Positions 6,701 to 14,383 of a stretch of DNA of 18,520 nt are shown here, piece by piece (the first letter of the stretch is position 1; each line of letters opens with the position of its first letter). The notes beneath the pieces are model-generated. The model did no database searches and was not told the DNA's origin. It saw nothing but the letters and a program-made list of their open reading frames with translations. Where the stretch lies: the NCBI GenBank assembly GCA_002352145.1, contig DEHX01000107.1, positions 1-18,520 of the forward strand, read 5' to 3'. The translations under genes and the position numbers were made by a program. The DNA is from Chitinophagaceae bacterium UBA2789 (GTDB lineage Bacteria; Bacteroidota; Bacteroidia; Chitinophagales; Chitinophagaceae).

Positions 6701-7797
6701 TTATAGCCTCCGTTCTCATCCTCTGCAGGCTCCTTCTTCGGCATCACTGCCTTCGGCACTTTCTTTGGCTCAGCCGGCTTGGGCTTATTCTGTTTAGCGG
6801 GTTGGGATGAAATAGATTTGTTATCGTTATTGTCTTTTTTCTTTGGTTCATTGCTTACAGGTTTGTCCTGCAAAGAAGGATCCGGTGTATCTGCAGAATC
6901 TTTTTCCAGTTTTACTACCGGTGGTAATACTCTTACTACTGTATCATTTTCTGATTCAACAGACTGGCGAAGCAGCTTCTCTATATTCTTTCTTAACTGC
7001 ACAGAATCCACTTTTGGATCACCGGCATAGCGGGAAGCCACTACCTGTCCTTTATACTGCACATCAATCAATTTATACTTATCAAATCCTGTTTTGCTCA
7101 TTACCTGCTTATAGAAAACCATCAGGCGGTTGAATTTGGCAGCTATGTTCTCTCCATTGCCCAGTTTCACCAGGTGATTACCCACTAGTGGTACCATTTC
7201 AAATGTTCTGTCTGCTGTTATATCAATCTGTGCCACCTGCGACATCCAGAATGGTTCCTTCATGATATAGTTACCAATCGTTTTCACATCTTTTAGTAAA
7301 AGACTATCATTACTGTTCAGCCTTTTCTTAGCCGGGAACCCTGTAAATACCGGCACCCTTGCACTCAACTTCTCTGACAATGGCATGCTGCTTCCCATAC
7401 TATCAATATAGAATGAGCTGCCAGTTGTGGTAAATATCCTTGCCACTGGTTCTCTTTCTTCAATCGTTACATGCAACACATCCTGGTTATCGAAATACAG
7501 TTCTGCCTTGCTGATCCAGGTATTATCTTCCAAAGCATGTTCCAGGTCATGAAGATTGAATGATGCGACCGGTGCTCCTTTTATGGACCCATTGGTGGCT
7601 TTCTTCAGCAACTGCTCCACATCTTTTTCATCAATGAACAAATTCCTCTCTCCTCCCCGTATACTAATGCTGTAATCCTTGCACAGTCCCCTGTTCTTTT
7701 TGGTAATAGCTGCCATCAGCAGGGTAAACATACCTCCGCCTATACACAGCCATACTGTGATGAATAAAATTTTCTTTATTGTTGTTTTAGCGTTCAC
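6697..7797 (-). CDS. ftsQ: Cell division protein FtsQ with long basic tail
   Basis: This is a bitopic divisome protein that links cytoplasmic and periplasmic parts and normally binds FtsL/FtsB partners. Of its 366 aa, a short cytoplasmic end precedes one membrane helix (about 10-31). A POTRA-like domain (about 41-116) ends in VLHVTIEEREPVARI, the most FtsQ-typical stretch. The beta domain runs to about 270. Beyond about 285 there is an extra tail of some 80 residues, rich in Lys, Pro, Asn and Ser, ending in PKKEPAEDENGGYN; E. coli FtsQ (276 aa) lacks it. Topology places the tail in the periplasm. The start is GTG at 7797, one base after the murC TAG, so translation is probably coupled. Sequence identity within the family is low, and the call rests on domain order and position. 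Confidence 0.88.
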   Translation of the reverse strand: MNAKTTIKKILFITVWLCIGGGMFTLLMAAITKKNRGLCKDYSISIRGGERNLFIDEKDVEQLLKKATNGSIKGAPVASFNLHDLEHALEDNTWISKAELYFDNQDVLHVTIEEREPVARIFTTTGSSFYIDSMGSSMPLSEKLSARVPVFTGFPAKKRLNSNDSLLLKDVKTIGNYIMKEPFWMSQVAQIDITADRTFEMVPLVGNHLVKLGNGENIAAKFNRLMVFYKQVMSKTGFDKYKLIDVQYKGQVVASRYAGDPKVDSVQLRKNIEKLLRQSVESENDTVVRVLPPVVKLEKDSADTPDPSLQDKPVSNEPKKKDNNDNKSISSQPAKQNKPKPAEPKKVPKAVMPKKEPAEDENGGYN

Positions 7798-7798
7798 T

Positions 7799-9223
7799 CT
7801 AAATATTCTTTAACTCATTCATTATCGGTTCTACCAGTACATCTATATCGCCTGCGCCGGCTGTTATCAGTACTTCTCCAAATTCCTTATTCAGCGTAGT
7901 ACCATAGTCATTAGCTATCCAGTTCATCAGCTCTTCTTTTTCCAACACCTGCTTATTATCGTTCTTCATTCTTTCCAGTATCATTTCACTGCTCACACCT
8001 GCTATTGGCAATTCCCTTGCAGGATAGATGGGCAGCAAAATCACTTCATCTGCAAGGTCCAGCACTTCTGCAAAGCCATCGGCAAGGTCTCTTGTGCGGC
8101 TGTACAGGTGTGGCTGAAATATGACTGTACATTTTTTCTGCCTGAACAAAGTCTTTGCCCCGGTGATCAAAGCCCTGAGTTCTTCCGGATGGTGAGCATA
8201 ATCGTCTATAAATACCAGTCGTTCATTTTTGATGATGTACTCAAACCTTCTCTTCACCCCGCGGAAACTCTCCACTGCTGCTTTGATCTTTTCATTTTCG
8301 ATTCCCAAAGAACTGGCCACTGCTATAGCGGCAATTGCATTCTCTACATTATGCATTCCTCCCATGTTCAGCTTCACATTCTCCAGCATATTATCTTTCC
8401 ACATCACATCAAACTCATAACTGCCATTCATCATCCGGATATTGGCTGCATATACATCAGCACTTTCGTTCTGCAGGCTGTATGTTATATGCTGACCGGC
8501 CGTTAACTCCTTTCCCCTTTTTAATCCAAACTGCCTGATCAATAATCCGCCCGGTCTTACTCTTTTACTGAAGTCAATAAAAGCCTGTTCCACTGCTTCA
8601 GCCGTACCATATATATCCAGGTGGTCAGCATCCATGGCTGTGATGATGGCCACATCCGGGTTCAGTTTCAAAAAACTTCTGTCATACTCATCTGCCTCAA
8701 TAACACATACATTTCTTTCACTACTCCAGAAATTGGTACCGTAGTTCACCGAAATACCACCGAGAAATGCATTACACCCAAAACCACTGTCGCGGAGCAA
8801 ATGCGCCACCATCGTGGTAATCGTTGTTTTGCCATGTGTACCGGCAATACATATATTAAAAGAACTCTCTGTTATTATCTGTAATACATCACTTCTCTTC
8901 ACCACTTTAGCACCTTTCTCCCTGAAGTACTCCAGCTCTTTATGTTCTGCCGGTATAGCTGGTGTATACACTACCAGGTCAGGGTGCTTTGGAACCAATT
9001 CCACATTTTCTTCATAGTGCACTGCTATACCACTTACCTCCAGTTCTTTTGTCAGTACGGTTGGCGTCTTGTCATACCCACTTACTTTTACACCCCCGGC
9101 ATGAAAGAACCTTGCAATAGCACTCATCCCGATGCCACCAATACCGATGAAGTACACTTCATTCAGTTTGTCAATCCCCCGGAAGGGGGTATTCATAAGG
9201 ACAGTATTGACTTGTACGTTCAT
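7799..9223 (-). CDS. murC: UDP-N-acetylmuramate--L-alanine ligase MurC
   Basis: This cytoplasmic ligase adds L-Ala to UDP-MurNAc using ATP, the first peptide step of the lipid II precursor. Of 474 aa, the N-terminal nucleotide-sugar domain has FIGIGGIGMSAIA (25-37). The ATP P-loop is GTHGKTTITT (128-137). The central domain has EADEYDRSFL (176-185) and DADHLD (198-203), and the C-terminal domain has FIDDYAHHPEE (338-348), all typical of MurC. The ATG at 9223 lies 4 bases after the murG stop, which supports it. It gives about 20 residues before the conserved core, and a second ATG at codon 10 would shorten this. A GC-rich hairpin falls in that N-terminal stretch. murB and ddl, often next to murC elsewhere, are absent. 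Confidence 0.97.
   Translation of the reverse strand: MNVQVNTVLMNTPFRGIDKLNEVYFIGIGGIGMSAIARFFHAGGVKVSGYDKTPTVLTKELEVSGIAVHYEENVELVPKHPDLVVYTPAIPAEHKELEYFREKGAKVVKRSDVLQIITESSFNICIAGTHGKTTITTMVAHLLRDSGFGCNAFLGGISVNYGTNFWSSERNVCVIEADEYDRSFLKLNPDVAIITAMDADHLDIYGTAEAVEQAFIDFSKRVRPGGLLIRQFGLKRGKELTAGQHITYSLQNESADVYAANIRMMNGSYEFDVMWKDNMLENVKLNMGGMHNVENAIAAIAVASSLGIENEKIKAAVESFRGVKRRFEYIIKNERLVFIDDYAHHPEELRALITGAKTLFRQKKCTVIFQPHLYSRTRDLADGFAEVLDLADEVILLPIYPARELPIAGVSSEMILERMKNDNKQVLEKEELMNWIANDYGTTLNKEFGEVLITAGAGDIDVLVEPIMNELKNI
9176..9189 (-). other. GC hairpin in the first codons of murC
   Basis: On the minus strand CCCCC-TTCC-GGGGG is a perfect 5-bp GC stem with a 4-nt loop, about 35-48 bases into murC. 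It encodes part of the non-conserved TPFRGI stretch (12-17) before the MurC core. Similar CCCCCTTC/GGGGG palindromes are, from memory, common intergenic repeats in Bacteroidota. Confidence 0.4.
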
Positions 9224-9227
9224 GCGG

Positions 9228-10325
9228 CTAAATCACTTTAAGCACTTCTTCCGCTATTTTTTTATCAGCATCGGTTATGGCCAGTGCTGCTATATTCCTT
9301 TTCAATTCTTCCTGCTTGCTTTCATCTTTCGAAAGCTCAATGGTCATTAAAACCAGCTTTTCCATTGCTTCATCATCTTTCACCATCAATGCTGCCTGCT
9401 TATTCACCAGTTGCCTTGCATTCACCGTCTGGTGATCTTCAGCAGCAAAAGGATAGGGTACGAACAAAACGGGCTTTTTAACAACACATAACTCAGCTAC
9501 GGTCATCGCTCCTGCACGGGCCACCACTATATCGGCAGCGGCATAAGCGTATTCCATCTGTGTGATGAAATCGTTGACCCAAACTGATTGTTTTCCACTG
9601 GTACTTTCCTTTGCTTTTGCTGAATAAGGTTTACCGGTCTGCCAGATGATCTGCAAACCTGCGTTGAGCAAATCATCCATGCCTTTATCAATGGCTTCGT
9701 TGATGGATTTGGCCCCAAGGCTGCCACCCACCACCAGGACAGTTTTCTTTTTTTCTTCCAATGAGAAAAACTGCAACCCCTCAGTTCTTGTCACCATTGA
9801 CTGCGCAATGGCTGTACGCACCGGGTTGCCGGTGATCATGATCTTTTCCTTTTGAAAAAATTTTTCCATTCCATCTGTACCGGTAAAAATTTTTGTTGCC
9901 TTTTTTCCCAGCATCATATTTGATTTTCCGGCAAATGAATTGGACTCATGAATGAAAGTGGGGATTCCTTTTGCCTGCGCTGTTTTCAACACAGGAAAAC
10001 TGGAATATCCTCCCACCCCGATCACTGCATCCGGCTGAAAACGTTTTACAATTTTTCTTACTTGTAAAAAACTTTTGATCAGCTTGAATGGTAATCCAAT
10101 GTTCTTTATCAAAGAGCTGCGATTGAACCCCGCTATATCTAATCCTTCAATTTTATAGCCTGCCTGCGGTACTTTCTCCATCTCCATTCTGCCCTTTGCC
10201 CCAACAAACAGTATTTCAATGTTCCCGTCAATCTTTCTCAGTGCATTGGCAATTGCAATTGCCGGAAAAATATGTCCGCCTGTTCCTCCTCCCGCTATGA
10301 TCACTCTCTTGCTCATTTCACTCAT
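9228..10325 (-). CDS. murG: UDP-GlcNAc:lipid I N-acetylglucosaminyltransferase MurG
   Basis: This GT28 transferase works at the inner face of the membrane and adds GlcNAc to lipid I to give lipid II. Of 365 aa, the Gly-rich loop AGGGTGGHIFPAIAIA spans 11-26 and the second loop GVGGYSSFP lies at 103-111. The acceptor region FIHESNSFAGKSN (124-136) has Ser where the familiar motif is HEQN. In the C-terminal UDP-GlcNAc domain I see GGSLGA (200-205), RAGAMTVAEL (270-279) and PYPFAAEDHQTVNA (290-303). The ATG at 10325 overlaps the ftsW TGA in an ATGA junction, a sign of coupling. A second ATG three codons on is possible. Membrane association would be through a hydrophobic/basic patch (about 71-95). 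Confidence 0.97.
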   Translation of the reverse strand: MSEMSKRVIIAGGGTGGHIFPAIAIANALRKIDGNIEILFVGAKGRMEMEKVPQAGYKIEGLDIAGFNRSSLIKNIGLPFKLIKSFLQVRKIVKRFQPDAVIGVGGYSSFPVLKTAQAKGIPTFIHESNSFAGKSNMMLGKKATKIFTGTDGMEKFFQKEKIMITGNPVRTAIAQSMVTRTEGLQFFSLEEKKKTVLVVGGSLGAKSINEAIDKGMDDLLNAGLQIIWQTGKPYSAKAKESTSGKQSVWVNDFITQMEYAYAAADIVVARAGAMTVAELCVVKKPVLFVPYPFAAEDHQTVNARQLVNKQAALMVKDDEAMEKLVLMTIELSKDESKQEELKRNIAALAITDADKKIAEEVLKVI

Positions 10326-11587
10326 TTAGCAAATTCTGCTGTTGTCCTTCCTTCCAGTTGCTCTACGTTCCTTGCCACACTCAATATGATACCAATAGCA
10401 AGACAGGTAAAAATGAAACTGGTTCCTCCCATACTAACCAGCGGCAGCGTTACTCCCGTTACAGGAAATAAGTTTACCGTTACCGCCATATTTGCTACTG
10501 CCTGGATGGCCAGTGTAAAACTTAGTCCCAATGCCAGAAAAGCACCAAAAGCAAAGGGACATTTCTTGAAAATCCTGATACACCGGTACAGGAATACCAG
10601 GTAAATAAACATGATGAATGCACCGCCTAACAAACCATATTCTTCTATGATAATGGCATAAATAAAATCATTGTATGCCTGTGGCAAATAATCTCTAGTT
10701 GTACTGTTACCGGGGCCTACTCCAAATACTCCGCCTTTAGCTATAGCAATCTTGGCCTGCGTTGTCTGGTAGGCATCATCATCAATATCCTTGCTGCCAT
10801 AAATAAAACTTTCCATCCTGCCTATCCAGGTATCCACCCTTCCGAATAAGGTGGAAGATGATTTCTTTGTCACAACTACCTCATCATTCTTTGTTTGCCC
10901 ATGTCGGATCACCGCTGCTGAAATAAGAAAGAGGATTGGTATCAATGCTACACCAATGGTTATCAAAATATGTTTGGTACTAACCCTGCCAATGAACAAG
11001 AGTAAAAGACAACTTGCTCCCAGTAATAAAGCTGTGGACAGGTTGGCAGGCGCAATCAACAGACAGGTAACGGCAACTGGTATAATCACCGGTAAAAAAC
11101 CTTTCCTGAAATCTTTGATCACATCCTGTTTCTTGCTTAACAGGCGGGCAAGGAACATGAACAAGGCCAGTCTTGCAAAGTCGGAAGTCTGCAACGTCAT
11201 ATTAATAAGCGGCAAACGGATCCAGCGGCTACCCTCATTCATCTTTACACCAAAGAATAATGTATAGAATAATAAAGGCAGAGAAAGCAGAAAAGCAATC
11301 TTCGCCACTTTTGAATAGAACGTATAATTAACGAGGTGAGCAAAGTAAATAACCATTATTCCCACCAGGATAAATGCAATTTGTTTAAAGAGGTAGATCT
11401 CTGTATTACCCCGATAGTTCTTATATGCTAATGACCCGGTAGCACTGTAAACAGCCAGCAGGGAAACTAATGTCAGCAATACCACCAACGCCCAAATCAC
11501 CTTATCACCTTTAGTCTTACTGATAAGATTATTGGTATTGAAGGCATTCTTTAACCCGCCCAATCCTATATCTCTTGTTGCTTCCAT
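10322..11587 (-). CDS. ftsW: Septal peptidoglycan glycosyltransferase FtsW (SEDS)
   Basis: This integral membrane polymerase uses lipid II to make septal glycan together with the cognate class B PBP. It is 421 aa with about ten hydrophobic helices from residue 29 on. A large extracytoplasmic loop (about 228-300) lies before GVFGVGPGNSTTRDYLPQ and AYNDFIYAIIIEEYGLLG (287-321). D307 in this segment aligns with the catalytic Asp of SEDS proteins. The last loop, FPVTGVTLPLVSMGGTSF (374-391), is the FtsW/RodA signature. The cluster position beside the division PBP and ftsQAZ favours FtsW over RodA. ATG at 11587 lies three bases after the murD stop, and the end overlaps murG by 4 bp. Confidence 0.95.
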   Translation of the reverse strand: MEATRDIGLGGLKNAFNTNNLISKTKGDKVIWALVVLLTLVSLLAVYSATGSLAYKNYRGNTEIYLFKQIAFILVGIMVIYFAHLVNYTFYSKVAKIAFLLSLPLLFYTLFFGVKMNEGSRWIRLPLINMTLQTSDFARLALFMFLARLLSKKQDVIKDFRKGFLPVIIPVAVTCLLIAPANLSTALLLGASCLLLLFIGRVSTKHILITIGVALIPILFLISAAVIRHGQTKNDEVVVTKKSSSTLFGRVDTWIGRMESFIYGSKDIDDDAYQTTQAKIAIAKGGVFGVGPGNSTTRDYLPQAYNDFIYAIIIEEYGLLGGAFIMFIYLVFLYRCIRIFKKCPFAFGAFLALGLSFTLAIQAVANMAVTVNLFPVTGVTLPLVSMGGTSFIFTCLAIGIILSVARNVEQLEGRTTAEFAK

Positions 11588-11590
11588 TAA

Positions 11591-12934
11591 TTATAGTTCT
11601 TTCACTGCTTTTTTAAACTGGCTTCCCCTGTCTTCATAATTTTTGAACAAATCAAAACTGGCGCAGGCAGGGCTCAGCAATACTACATCTCCCTTCTCCG
11701 CAAAATGAAAGGCAGCATGCACTGCTTCCACCGCAGTTGATGTATTTACAATGGTTCCTACTGTACTACCAAAAGCCTCATGTATCTTTCTGTTATCTGT
11801 TCCCAGGCAAATAATTGCTTTTACTTTTTCTTTTACCAGTTCCTCTATTAATGAGTAATCGTTTCCTTTATCTACACCACCTAATATCAATACGGTCGGC
11901 TTTGTCATACTTTCCAGCGCATACCAGGTTGAGTTGACATTGGTCGCCTTACTGTCATTGATAAATTCCACTCCTCTTACTGTAGCCACATGTTCCATCC
12001 TGTGCTCCAGGCTTTGGAAATTTTGTACCGCATCACGGATTTTTTCTTTCCTTATATCCAGTGTGGTGGCGGCTACACAAGCTGCCATAGTATTATATTG
12101 GTTATGTTTTCCTTTCAAAGCGAAATCATAAACACTCATTGAGGTAAAATCCTGTCCTGTTCTTACATACATATCCCCGTCTTTAATAAATGCTCCGTTT
12201 GGTAATTCTCTTTTCATACTAATTGGCAGTTGGTTTGATTGAATATTGAACTGGTTTAAATATTTCATAGTTACTTCATCGTCGGCGCAGTAGATGAATA
12301 CATCATCTTTCTGCTGGTTCATAGTGATACGGAATTTGCTCCTGATATAATTTTCGAATTTGTAATCGTATCGGTCCAGGTGATCTTCGGTGATATTGGT
12401 CAGTATGGCGATCTCAGGTCTGAATGTCTTTATGTCATCCAGCTGAAAGCTGCTTACTTCTACTACGTACAATGGCTTTGGATCAACAGCTACCCTTTTG
12501 GCAAATGAATCACCGATATTGCCCACCAGTGCACAATCCAGGCCGGCCTCCTTGCAGATATGGTAGGTCAGCGCTGTGGTTGTGGTCTTTCCGTTACTGC
12601 CGGTGATGGCAACGATCTTGCTATTGCCTTTAAACCGGTAAGCCAGCTCTATCTCACTGATAACCGGAATACCTTTTTCCCTGATCTTTTTAACCATCGC
12701 TGCTTTTTCAGGAATGCCGGGGCTCTTCATCACTTCATCTGCATTTAGTATTTGCAACTCCGTGTGTTGGCCCTCTTCAAAAGCGATTCCCGCTTCCTGT
12801 AACTCGTTACGATACTCATTACTCAAAGAACTTGCGTCGGAAAGGAAAACATCATACCCCTGTTGCTTCGCCAGCAGCGCAGCACCTACGCCGCTTTCGC
12901 CACCTCCCAGTATGACAAACCTTTTACTCATCAT
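11591..12934 (-). CDS. murD: UDP-MurNAc-L-alanine--D-glutamate ligase MurD
   Basis: This cytoplasmic ligase adds D-Glu to UDP-MurNAc-L-Ala. With ATG at 12934 it is 447 aa, the usual size. It begins MMSKRFVILGGGESGVGAA, the family N-terminus, with SPGIP at 71-75, P-loop ITGSNGKTTTT (110-120), EVSSFQLD (159-166) and NITEDHLDRY (180-189). The frame stays open 17 codons further to a TTG at 12985. I reject that start because it is a rare codon and the added peptide precedes the normal N-terminus. A third option is the adjacent ATG at 12931. The gene is preceded by the largest spacer in the cluster (158 bp after mraY) and followed 3 bp later by ftsW. Confidence 0.95.
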   Translation of the reverse strand: MMSKRFVILGGGESGVGAALLAKQQGYDVFLSDASSLSNEYRNELQEAGIAFEEGQHTELQILNADEVMKSPGIPEKAAMVKKIREKGIPVISEIELAYRFKGNSKIVAITGSNGKTTTTALTYHICKEAGLDCALVGNIGDSFAKRVAVDPKPLYVVEVSSFQLDDIKTFRPEIAILTNITEDHLDRYDYKFENYIRSKFRITMNQQKDDVFIYCADDEVTMKYLNQFNIQSNQLPISMKRELPNGAFIKDGDMYVRTGQDFTSMSVYDFALKGKHNQYNTMAACVAATTLDIRKEKIRDAVQNFQSLEHRMEHVATVRGVEFINDSKATNVNSTWYALESMTKPTVLILGGVDKGNDYSLIEELVKEKVKAIICLGTDNRKIHEAFGSTVGTIVNTSTAVEAVHAAFHFAEKGDVVLLSPACASFDLFKNYEDRGSQFKKAVKEL

Positions 12935-13092
12935 CTGTTTCGATAAGTGTACGGAATTGGGTTCTTCATAAGTATTAGTTTTCAATACAACTGCACCACA
13001 ATTCGATTGGATCAGAACATCATCAGTCTTCTACAGGGTTTCGGTACGGGGTTTTTCAGTAATATCTTTTCAATAACAGTTAACCGTCGTAT
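12935..13092 (-). other. mraY-murD spacer with an 8-codon ORF
   Basis: This 158-bp gap is unusually long for the cluster. Read on the minus strand, an ATG at 13096 overlaps the mraY TGA as ATGA and opens an 8-codon ORF (MNTTVNCY). It then contains the near repeat AAAACCCCGTACCGAAACCC and, at the right end, the TTG-initiated extension of murD. No TAnnTTTG box and no terminator hairpin is visible. It may be a leader or decayed sequence. Confidence 0.35.
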
Positions 13093-14373
13093 TCATCTTA
13101 ATTTCAATGTCACAATACTCAACACTACCAGCAGCACTGTCACAATCCAGAACCTTGTTACAATTTTTACTTCATGATATCCCTTAACCTGGTAGTGATG
13201 GTGCAATGGTGCCTTCAAAAACACTCTTCTCCCTTCTCCATATTTTTTCTTCGTATACTTAAAATACCCCACCTGCATCATCACACTCAGCGACTCGACA
13301 AAGAAGATTCCGCAGAAAATGGGTATCAACAATTCCTTATGAACAATAATGGCCAGTGAGGCTATAATACCACCCAGGGTCAGGCTGCCCGTATCGCCCA
13401 TGAAAATCTGTGCGGGATACGAATTGTACCAAAGGAAACCTATACATGCCCCAATCAATGCTGCGATGTAAATGGACAACTCACCAAGATTGGGTATGTA
13501 CATGATATTGAGATAATCGGCAAACACCAGGTTACCGCTGGCATAGGCAAATATGCCCAGCAGTGTTCCGATGATAGCAGAGGTGCCTGTAGCAAGGCCA
13601 TCTAATCCGTCCGTAAGATTGGCCCCGTTTGATACAGCAGTGATAATAAATATGACAACCAGTATGTAGAGCAGCCATGTGTACCCTCTCCAGGATGCCG
13701 GCAGCAGCTTGGAGTAATTGAACTCATGGTCTTTTACAAACGGGATTGTTGTCACAGTTGAATTATTTGCCTCAACGAAATATTTTGTTTTGCCATTCAC
13801 TTCTTTGCTAAACACCGTTGAATCTGTTGGCGGGACCTTACCCACATACTCTCTCCATATCTTTACTTCGCTATTGAAATAAAGGGTAGCACCAACAATT
13901 ACACCCAAACCCACCTGTCCAAGTATCTTGAACCAGCCGGCTAATCCATCTTTATTTGACTTCTTATACTGCTCTCCTCTTTGCTGTGCCAGTTTCTTAC
14001 CTCTTAGCTTCAGGTAGTCATCTATAAACCCTATGGCCCCCATCCACAGTGTACTGATGATCATCAGCTGCACATAAACCTTTGTCAGGTCGGCCAGCAG
14101 AATGGTGGGTATCAGTATCGCCAGGATGATGATAATACCGCCCATAGTCGGCGTTCCTCTTTTGCTCTCTTCGCCGGCAAGGCCCTCTTCCCTGATACTT
14201 TCACTTATCTGCTTTTTCTGTAAAAACTTTATCAGCTTCTTACCGTAAAAAGTGGTGATGAATAAAGAAAGTAATACCGCCATCAGCACCCGGAAGGTGA
14301 TGAAGTCGAAGAGCCTGCTTCCCGGGAACTTTATCCCTTCACTGTTCAGCCAGTCAAATAAGTGATACAGCAT
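13093..14373 (-). CDS. mraY: Phospho-MurNAc-pentapeptide translocase MraY
   Basis: This polytopic inner-membrane enzyme transfers phospho-MurNAc-pentapeptide to undecaprenyl phosphate, making lipid I. Of 426 aa, KRGTPTMGG lies at 71-79, the Asp pair IGFIDDYLK at 114-122, NLTDGLDGLATG at 252-263, MGDTGSL at 325-331 and the cytoplasmic HHHYQVKG at 391-398. All are MraY signatures and contain the Mg-binding and catalytic residues. It is about 60 residues longer than the E. coli enzyme (360 aa). The extra length lies at about 168-232, between two membrane helices, in a charged stretch (KIWREYVGKVPPTD onward); I believe longer loops here are common in Bacteroidota. ATG at 14373 follows murE by 10 bp, where other bacteria have murF. 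Confidence 0.97.
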   Translation of the reverse strand: MLYHLFDWLNSEGIKFPGSRLFDFITFRVLMAVLLSLFITTFYGKKLIKFLQKKQISESIREEGLAGEESKRGTPTMGGIIIILAILIPTILLADLTKVYVQLMIISTLWMGAIGFIDDYLKLRGKKLAQQRGEQYKKSNKDGLAGWFKILGQVGLGVIVGATLYFNSEVKIWREYVGKVPPTDSTVFSKEVNGKTKYFVEANNSTVTTIPFVKDHEFNYSKLLPASWRGYTWLLYILVVIFIITAVSNGANLTDGLDGLATGTSAIIGTLLGIFAYASGNLVFADYLNIMYIPNLGELSIYIAALIGACIGFLWYNSYPAQIFMGDTGSLTLGGIIASLAIIVHKELLIPIFCGIFFVESLSVMMQVGYFKYTKKKYGEGRRVFLKAPLHHHYQVKGYHEVKIVTRFWIVTVLLVVLSIVTLKLR

Positions 14374-14383
14374 GCTGGTTTGG

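Noticed and set aside
6654..6719. Upstream ATG extending ftsA by 22 residues
   Set aside because: The extension is low-complexity, coded by a repeat, and precedes the usual FtsA start. It is kept as an alternative because purine-rich bases lie before it.
10851..11267. 138-codon plus-strand ORF opposite ftsW
   Set aside because: Antisense to membrane helices of ftsW, with no promoter or family resemblance.
12935..12985. TTG start extending murD by 17 codons
   Set aside because: TTG is rare, the added peptide precedes the normal MurD N-terminus, and a double ATG follows at the expected place.
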